Below, piece after piece: positions 57,701 through 64,000 of a stretch of 64,000 nucleotides of DNA. Position numbers and translations under genes: made by a program. The notes under the pieces are model-generated. The model was given only the letters and a program-made list of their open reading frames with translations. It did not search any database and was not told where the DNA came from. Origin of the DNA: Porticoccaceae bacterium (lineage in GTDB: Bacteria; Pseudomonadota; Gammaproteobacteria; Pseudomonadales; Porticoccaceae). The DNA lies in assembly GCA_018664075.1 (NCBI GenBank), contig JABJOY010000034.1:48394-112393 (forward strand), given 5' to 3'. Position 1 is the first letter of the stretch, and the number at the start of each line of letters is the position of its first letter.

Positions 57701-60700
57701 CCCCATCATTTGTCCATCTTCGACTGCATTCTGAATACTCATTAGTTGATGGGTTGGTACGCATTAAACCTCTGGCGGCCAAGGTTGCCGAGATGGGTAT
57801 GCCAGCAGTCGCTCTGACTGACTTTAATAATTTCTTCGGCCTAGTCAAATTTTATAAAGCCTGCCAGAACAATGGCGTTAAGCCTGTTCTGGGTGCCGAC
57901 ATGCTGATTCAGGACGAGAGCGGTGAAGGTGGGCTTGCTCAGCTGGTGCTATTGGTTGCAGACCAGACTGGCTACCAGAATTTAACCAAACTTGTGTCAA
58001 GAGCCTATCAGGAAGGCCAGCGTCAGGCCGTCCCCACAATTAAACGATCCTGGTTGGAAGGAGCGAGCGATGGGTTGATTGCGCTCTCTGGGGGACGCGC
58101 CGGTGAAGTGGGTGTGGCACTGATCTCTGGTCGCGGGGCGGAGGCAGAGCAGCTATTGTTGGACTATATGCAGCTTTTCCCCAACCGTTTTTATCTCGAG
58201 CTACAGCGTACCGGCCGTGCCGACGAGGAGGATTATCTCCATGCTGCGGTAGGTCTGGCCTCTCAGTACAGCTGCCCTGTGGTGGCCACCAATGATGTGC
58301 GCTTTATACAGGCGGATGAATTTGAAGCCCATGAGGCGCGGGTGTGTATTCATGAGGGGCGTGCACTGGATGATCCCCGCCGCGAGCGACGTTTTTCCGA
58401 GAGTCAGTATCTGCGCAGTGCCGATGAGATGGCTGAGCTATTTGCCGATATTCCCGAGGCGCTGCAAAATACCATAGAGATCGCCAGGCGCTGCACTCTG
58501 GATCTGCGTCTGGGCGAGTACTTCCTGCCGGATTATCCAATCCCTGAAGGCATGACCATCAATGAATTCTTTATCGCCGAGTCCGAGCAGGGTCTGCAGG
58601 AGCGGCTGGCAGTGCTGTTTGATACCCAGGCCCCGGACTTTGCTGAGACTCAGCAGCTGTATGCGGAGCGGCTTAAGTTTGAGCTGGATATTATTATCCA
58701 GATGGGTTTTCCCGGCTACTTCCTAATTGTCATGGACTTTATTCGCTGGGCTAAAAATAACCAGATACCTGTGGGCCCAGGCCGCGGCTCTGGAGCCGGT
58801 TCACTGGTTGCTTATGCATTAAAAATCACTGACCTTGACCCCATTGAATACGATCTGCTGTTTGAGCGCTTTCTAAATCCTGAGCGGGTATCCATGCCGG
58901 ATTTTGATATCGACTTTTGCATGGAGGGTCGCGACCGCGTGATCGCCTATGTGGCGGAGCAGTATGGCCGCGATGCAGTGTCGCAAATTGTGACCTTTGG
59001 CACCATGGCTGCCAAGGCGGTGGTGCGAGATGTGGCCCGCGTGCAGGGCAAGTCTTACGGGCTTGCAGATAAACTGTCAAAGTTGATCCCCTTTGAAGTG
59101 GGCATGACCCTGGAAAAGGCGGTTGAGCAGGAAGAGGAGCTGGAGCAGTTTCTCGCCCAGGACGAAGAGGCCGCAGAAATCTGGAGTATGGCACTGCAGC
59201 TTGAGGGGGTTTCGCGCAACTGTGGCAAGCATGCCGGTGGCGTGGTTATTGCGCCGACACAGATAACCGATTTTTCACCGATCTACTGTGATGATAGTGG
59301 CGGCGGGGTGGTTACACAGTTCGACAAAAATGATGTGGAAGAGGCCGGGCTGGTCAAGTTCGACTTTCTGGGGCTGCGCACATTAACCATTATTGACTGG
59401 GCTGTGCGCATGATTAATCGCACCCGCACAGCTAATGGCGAAGACTGTCTGGATATCGAAAAGATTCCTCTGGATGACAAGGCCACCTATGAGCTGATGC
59501 AGCGGGCTGAAACCACCGCAGTCTTCCAGCTTGAATCTCGCGGCATGAAAGACCTGATTAAAAAACTCGGTCCTGACCGCTTTGAAGATATTGTCGCACT
59601 GGTGGCGCTGTTTCGTCCTGGTCCACTGCAGTCGGGCATGGTTGATGATTTTATCAATCGGAAGAAAGGCCGGGCTGAGGTCAGTTATCCCCATGTGCAG
59701 TACCAGCATGAATCCTTAAAGCCAGCACTGGAACCCACCTACGGCATTATTCTCTATCAGGAACAGGTGATGCAGATTGCTCAGGAAATGGGTGGCTATA
59801 CCCTTGGCGGCGCTGATTTGTTGCGTCGCGCCATGGGTAAGAAAAATGCTGAAGAGATGGCAAAGCAGCGAGAGCTATTTACCCAGGGTGCAGTGGAGAA
59901 AGGGTTTACCCAGGATTTGGCATCGAATATTTTTGACCTGATGGAAAAATTTGCCGGTTACGGCTTTAACAAATCCCACAGTGCTGCCTATGCTTTGGTG
60001 GCCTATCAGACAGGCTGGCTCAAAACCCATTATCCCGCCGAGTTTATGGCGGCGACTATCTCATCTGATATGGATAAAACCGACAAGGTGGTGACCTTTA
60101 TCGATGAATGCCGGGCTATGGGTCTGAATTTGCTGCCCCCGGATGTCAATCATGGGCAGTTTCACTTTAGTGTCGATGGCCCCGGGCGTGTGATTTACGG
60201 CCTTGGCGCTATCAAAGGGCTGGGTGAAGGCCCGGTAGACAATATCATAGCGGCGCGCACTGAGGGTGGGCCGTTTAAAGATCTGTTTGACTTCTGTGCC
60301 CGAGTGGATGGCCGCAAGGTCAATAAGCGCGCCCTTGAGGCGATGATTCGCAGTGGTGCTCTGGATAATATTGGTCCTGAAGGGGAAGTGGGTTATCGCC
60401 GTGCGGTGATGCTGGCGGGAATGGATGAGGCGGTTAAGCTGGCGGAACAGCATGCACGCAATACCAGCAGTGGCATGGGCGATCTCTTTGGCGACTCCAT
60501 TGTAGATAGCGCTGTGGATATTAACTACAACAGCTATAACGGCGCCCGTGTGCTCTCGGTGCGTGAGCGTTTAAATGGTGAAAAAGACACATTGGGCCTG
60601 TATTTGACTGGTCACCCAATCGATGAATATGAGGATGAATTGCGCTCCATGGTACCCAGCCGTATCGCTGATCTGAGACCAGGTAAAGATGGCTCAACCG

Positions 60701-61197
60701 TGTCCGGCATGGTGGTGGGCATGCGGGTGATGAAAAACAAGCGCGGAGACAGCTTTGCATTTTTGACATTGGATGACAAAAGTGGCCGTGTTGAGTTGTC
60801 GGTATGGGCGGAAAAATTTAATGCCTATCGGGATATTCTGACCAAAGATGCGCTGCTTGTGGTGCAGGGTGTGGTGTCTGAGGATAGCTTTACCGGTGGT
60901 TTAAAAATGGTCGCTGAATCTATTCAGTCTATCTATGAAGCACGCTGCAGCAAGCTTAGCAAGCTGCAGTTGACCATCTCTCAGTCTGGGGTTGCCGATG
61001 GTTGGGTGGATCAGTTTCACCGCACCATCAGTGAATATGGCAATGGCAACTGCCCCATTATCCTGGAGTACATTGTGCCCAGCGCGGTGGGTCAACTCTC
61101 TCTGGGTCGACAGTGGCTGGTGCAGCCAAAAGATGAATTGATTGCTCGATTGCGGGAAGATTTTGGTAAAAACAGCGTTCGCTTGCACTATCATTAG
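57697..61197 (+). CDS. dnaE: DNA polymerase III subunit alpha
   Basis: FVHLRLHSEYSLVDGLVRIKPL (PHP), GRGSGAGSLVAYAL, MPDFDIDFC; 1166 aa. Confidence 0.98.
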   Translation: MTPSFVHLRLHSEYSLVDGLVRIKPLAAKVAEMGMPAVALTDFNNFFGLVKFYKACQNNGVKPVLGADMLIQDESGEGGLAQLVLLVADQTGYQNLTKLVSRAYQEGQRQAVPTIKRSWLEGASDGLIALSGGRAGEVGVALISGRGAEAEQLLLDYMQLFPNRFYLELQRTGRADEEDYLHAAVGLASQYSCPVVATNDVRFIQADEFEAHEARVCIHEGRALDDPRRERRFSESQYLRSADEMAELFADIPEALQNTIEIARRCTLDLRLGEYFLPDYPIPEGMTINEFFIAESEQGLQERLAVLFDTQAPDFAETQQLYAERLKFELDIIIQMGFPGYFLIVMDFIRWAKNNQIPVGPGRGSGAGSLVAYALKITDLDPIEYDLLFERFLNPERVSMPDFDIDFCMEGRDRVIAYVAEQYGRDAVSQIVTFGTMAAKAVVRDVARVQGKSYGLADKLSKLIPFEVGMTLEKAVEQEEELEQFLAQDEEAAEIWSMALQLEGVSRNCGKHAGGVVIAPTQITDFSPIYCDDSGGGVVTQFDKNDVEEAGLVKFDFLGLRTLTIIDWAVRMINRTRTANGEDCLDIEKIPLDDKATYELMQRAETTAVFQLESRGMKDLIKKLGPDRFEDIVALVALFRPGPLQSGMVDDFINRKKGRAEVSYPHVQYQHESLKPALEPTYGIILYQEQVMQIAQEMGGYTLGGADLLRRAMGKKNAEEMAKQRELFTQGAVEKGFTQDLASNIFDLMEKFAGYGFNKSHSAAYALVAYQTGWLKTHYPAEFMAATISSDMDKTDKVVTFIDECRAMGLNLLPPDVNHGQFHFSVDGPGRVIYGLGAIKGLGEGPVDNIIAARTEGGPFKDLFDFCARVDGRKVNKRALEAMIRSGALDNIGPEGEVGYRRAVMLAGMDEAVKLAEQHARNTSSGMGDLFGDSIVDSAVDINYNSYNGARVLSVRERLNGEKDTLGLYLTGHPIDEYEDELRSMVPSRIADLRPGKDGSTVSGMVVGMRVMKNKRGDSFAFLTLDDKSGRVELSVWAEKFNAYRDILTKDALLVVQGVVSEDSFTGGLKMVAESIQSIYEARCSKLSKLQLTISQSGVADGWVDQFHRTISEYGNGNCPIILEYIVPSAVGQLSLGRQWLVQPKDELIARLREDFGKNSVRLHYH

Positions 61198-61278
61198 GTA
61201 ATCAAGCCACAACAGGCTGGCAGTCCCGCGCAGAGATGTTAAAATGCGTCCCCGGGCACCCGCAGAGACTTTCTAACC

Positions 61279-62232
61279 ATGAATTTAAACTATCTTTCTT
61301 TTGAGCAACCAATTGCCGAGTTGGAAGCAAAAATTGAAGAATTGCATTTGGTTGGCAATGATAATGAACTTAACATTGCTGAAGAAGTGGCCAAACTTCG
61401 GGACAAGTCACGCAAGCTGACTGAGAGTATTTACGCCAAGCTCAGCCCCTGGCAAGTGGTGCAGGTGGCCCGCCATCCTCAACGCCCCTATAGCCTTGAT
61501 TATATCCAGCGTATCTTTACCGACTGGGAAGAGATGCATGGTGACCGTCACTTCGGTGATGACAGTGCTATTGTCGGTGGTGTTGCTCGACTCAACGGCG
61601 GGCCAGTGATGGTTATTGGCGAAGAGAAGGGTCGCGGCGTCAATGAAAAAGTCATGCGTAATTTTGGTATGCCCAAAGCTGAGGGCTACCGCAAAGCACT
61701 GCGTCTGATGGAGACTGCTGAGCGGTTTAAGTTGCCCGTGATTACCCTGATTGATACCCCAGGAGCCTATCCTGGCATCGACTCGGAGGAGCGCAATATC
61801 TCTGAGGCCATCGCGCGCAATCTGGCAGTTATGTCGCGGCTGAAAACGCCTATTATTTGCACCGTAATTGGTGAGGGTAGCTCTGGTGGCGCTCTGGCTA
61901 TTGGTGTTGGCGATAAACTCAACATGCTGCAGTACAGCACCTACTTTGTGATCTCTCCCGAGGGCTGTGCCAATATTATCTGGAAGACCAGTGACAAGGC
62001 TCCCCAGGCCGCTGAAGCCATGGGTGTTACCTCGGATAATCTGCAGAACCTGGGTATTGTTGATGAGACGATTCCAGAGCCTATGGGTGGCGCTCACAGA
62101 GATATTGAAGCGATGAGTGCGACTATCAAGGAGCATCTCTCGACCCAGCTTGATGAGCTTCAGGCCATCCCTGTAGACGACTTGCTAGAGCGCCGTTACC
62201 AGCGCCTAATGTCCTACGGCAGACCCGACTAA
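61279..62232 (+). CDS. accA: acetyl-CoA carboxylase carboxyltransferase alpha subunit
   Basis: [47 protein letters not shown]. Confidence 0.98.
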   Translation: MNLNYLSFEQPIAELEAKIEELHLVGNDNELNIAEEVAKLRDKSRKLTESIYAKLSPWQVVQVARHPQRPYSLDYIQRIFTDWEEMHGDRHFGDDSAIVGGVARLNGGPVMVIGEEKGRGVNEKVMRNFGMPKAEGYRKALRLMETAERFKLPVITLIDTPGAYPGIDSEERNISEAIARNLAVMSRLKTPIICTVIGEGSSGGALAIGVGDKLNMLQYSTYFVISPEGCANIIWKTSDKAPQAAEAMGVTSDNLQNLGIVDETIPEPMGGAHRDIEAMSATIKEHLSTQLDELQAIPVDDLLERRYQRLMSYGRPD

Positions 62233-62248
62233 GGTTTTACTAGCAGGC

Positions 62249-62944
62249 CTAATTCTCTTCCAGCAATGATATAGCTGCTATAGCCTCGGGATCCTGAGAC
62301 TTTAGCTGGTTGGCTATATGGTGCTGGAAAAAATACCTGAAATCCTGGCTTTTGTCTGCGGCGTACAGGCAACTGTCCCCAGGCAGTACTGGTGTATTAA
62401 CTACCTTGTCTTCATCGATCAACATGGCCTCCATGGTGCCATCCTGCAGCAGTCGCCAGCTGATCACTTCTTTAAGGGTAATACTGTGGAAGCCATCGGC
62501 GGACAGTACCGCATGAGTGCCAATGCTATCTGGCACTTCCTGAATGATCTCTCGTCCAGAGTCACACTGATATTCATAATAATCAGCAGCGGTTTCCAGC
62601 TCGACCACCTTATGCAGTGGCGCTGCGAAAAATAACTCATCAACACCCTGATCGTAATAGCCTTGCCACTGACCGTTAAGGGGGTCATTGATCTCATCGC
62701 AGGCAACCAGCTCATCGAGCCAGGGCACTAGTCCAACGACTTCGCCGCTAAGGCGTAGACCCCAGGCCAGTACTTTTACGGAGAATAGTTTTTCCGGATT
62801 CTCGGAATTGCTATAGAGCATTTCGAGACCATCGAGTTCGGGAGCAATACGTATAAGTTTGTTATTGGAAAGTTCTGAGAGGGGTTTGCGTGTGAAGATA
62901 TCAATCACATTATCCAGCTGGTGATCAATCGCCATATTGGGCAT
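62249..62944 (-). CDS. hypothetical protein (about 231 aa)
   Basis: Long ORF starting MPNMAIDHQLDNVIDIFTRKPL with a preceding purine-rich SD-like aaggaga; no family recognised. Confidence 0.6.
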   Translation of the reverse strand: MPNMAIDHQLDNVIDIFTRKPLSELSNNKLIRIAPELDGLEMLYSNSENPEKLFSVKVLAWGLRLSGEVVGLVPWLDELVACDEINDPLNGQWQGYYDQGVDELFFAAPLHKVVELETAADYYEYQCDSGREIIQEVPDSIGTHAVLSADGFHSITLKEVISWRLLQDGTMEAMLIDEDKVVNTPVLPGDSCLYAADKSQDFRYFFQHHIANQLKSQDPEAIAAISLLEEN

Positions 62945-63137
62945 AAATATATCTCCTTGGGACAGATGATAACAAAACGACACTGACACTATATAAGGTA
63001 CTCCAGAATTCCATAAAGCACAACAATTAGTGTTTGATCCTGTCATTGTCTCTTTGATAAAGAGCTGCGGCGAGGTTACTGGAGATGGATTATTTGCTGT
63101 AAACTTACCGTCTTAAATCATTCACAGAGACTTTCCA

Positions 63138-63623
63138 TTGGACAGCAGATCTGCCGCACAATTTTATTTTGCCTATGGCTCGAATATGAATCAGGCCCGC
63201 ATGGTTGGCCGTGATATGAAGATTGTTTCCATGACCGCCGGTTGGCTGGACGGCTTTGGGCTGCGCTTTAACAAGCGCTCACGACGGGATGATAATCTGG
63301 CCTGTGCCAATATGGTCTGGGCAAGATCTGAGCGTATTCAGGGTATTCTCTATGAGCTGGAATCGATTGAGGAGATTATTAAACTCGATCCCCACGAGGG
63401 GTCTCCCTGGCGCTACAGTCGCGAATTGTTCAATGTGCAGACCAGCGGAGCAGTGCAGCCGGCCTGGATCTATGTGGCCAATCCCGCTGTGCTGGACGAC
63501 ACAGTTCTGCCCGGGCGCTGGTATATCGAGCACCTTTTGGCCGGTCGCGACTACCTGACTGAAGACTATTGGCAGCGCATTAATAATACTGAATGTCTGG
63601 CTAACTCGGTGGAGTGGTCTTGA
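63138..63623 (+). CDS. gamma-glutamylcyclotransferase-like protein
   Basis: FYFAYGSNMNQARMVGRDMKI GGCT/AIG2 motif; TTG start. Confidence 0.8.
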   Translation: MDSRSAAQFYFAYGSNMNQARMVGRDMKIVSMTAGWLDGFGLRFNKRSRRDDNLACANMVWARSERIQGILYELESIEEIIKLDPHEGSPWRYSRELFNVQTSGAVQPAWIYVANPAVLDDTVLPGRWYIEHLLAGRDYLTEDYWQRINNTECLANSVEWS

Positions 63624-64000
63624 GCAAACAGGCAGCTCAGCTGGACGCTATTATTGCCCTGTTCGACCAGCTGTTTTTGGGCTCCCACAATACCAGGTTA
63701 ATCTCTGGCGCCGAGGAGCCTGTCTATCTACCTGCAGATATGCCTGACAATAAGCAGTCACAGCAGAATCAAGCTGGAGGCACTGCGTATCATCGTCTAT
63801 GCTTTCGCCAGGATTATCTCTCCAGCGCACTTCATGAAATTGCCCATTGGTGCCTCGCAGGAACACAGCGGCTGCTGCTGGAAGACTTTGGTTACTGGTA
63901 CCAGCCTGATGGCCGCAGTGCCGAGCAACAGCAGGTATTTGAAGCTGTCGAGGTGCGCCCCCAGGCGCTGGAGTGGATGTTCTCCGTCGCCTGTGGTCAA
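63620..64000 (+). CDS. epmC: elongation factor P hydroxylase (EpmC/YfcM-like), 3' truncated by window
   Basis: Reads LSKQAAQLDAIIALFDQLF...SSALHEIAHWCLAGTQRLLLEDFGYWYQPDGRSAEQQQVFEAVEVRPQALEWMFSVACGQ. Missed by the ORF track because it is open at the edge. Confidence 0.85.
   Translation, partial: MSKQAAQLDAIIALFDQLFLGSHNTRLISGAEEPVYLPADMPDNKQSQQNQAGGTAYHRLCFRQDYLSSALHEIAHWCLAGTQRLLLEDFGYWYQPDGRSAEQQQVFEAVEVRPQALEWMFSVACGQ

Noticed and set aside
63797-64000. Minus-strand ORF at the right edge
   Set aside because: Antisense to the EpmC-like frame, which has strong family motifs.
1-64000. Mobile elements, CRISPR arrays, tRNA/rRNA, defence or biosynthetic islands
   Set aside because: Read through all intergenic regions: no repeat-spacer arrays, transposase/integrase ORFs, cloverleaf-like sequences or NRPS/PKS modules were recognisable.

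Overview
This 64 kb window is an almost fully coding chromosomal segment of a marine-type gammaproteobacterium (inferred from gene content and order only). I found no phage, transposon, CRISPR array, tRNA or rRNA. It has four blocks. (1) About 0-9 kb and 24-35 kb: beta-oxidation-like catabolic genes, including the fadH 3' end, two pairs of adjacent acyl-CoA dehydrogenases, MaoC hydratase, SDRs, thiolases, esterases and a lipoprotein alkylsulfatase. (2) About 9.5-23.4 kb: LPS inner-core and heptose genes. These include waaF, several glycosyltransferases, an O-antigen ligase, an FAD oxidoreductase with an aldo/keto reductase, and the minus-strand operon gmhA-gmhB-epimerase-2OG/Fe(II) oxygenase-waaC-hldE. 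(3) About 35-42 kb: dapD, arsC-like, nth, dapC, glnD, map. (4) About 42-62 kb: the classical rpsB-tsf-pyrH-frr-uppS-cdsA-dxr-rseP-bamA-skp-lpxD-fabZ-lpxA-lpxB-rnhB-dnaE-accA macro-cluster, with an inserted FabH-like gene. It is followed by a GGCT-like gene and an epmC-like 5' end. I cannot demonstrate a wholly new system. The best leads are the 2OG/Fe(II) oxygenase inside the heptose operon, a shared ATTGG/CCAAT dyad architecture at two separated lipid-catabolism promoters, the paired (putatively heteromeric) acyl-CoA dehydrogenases, 24-bp tandem repeats extending Map, and a collapsed Crp/Fnr-like pseudogene.
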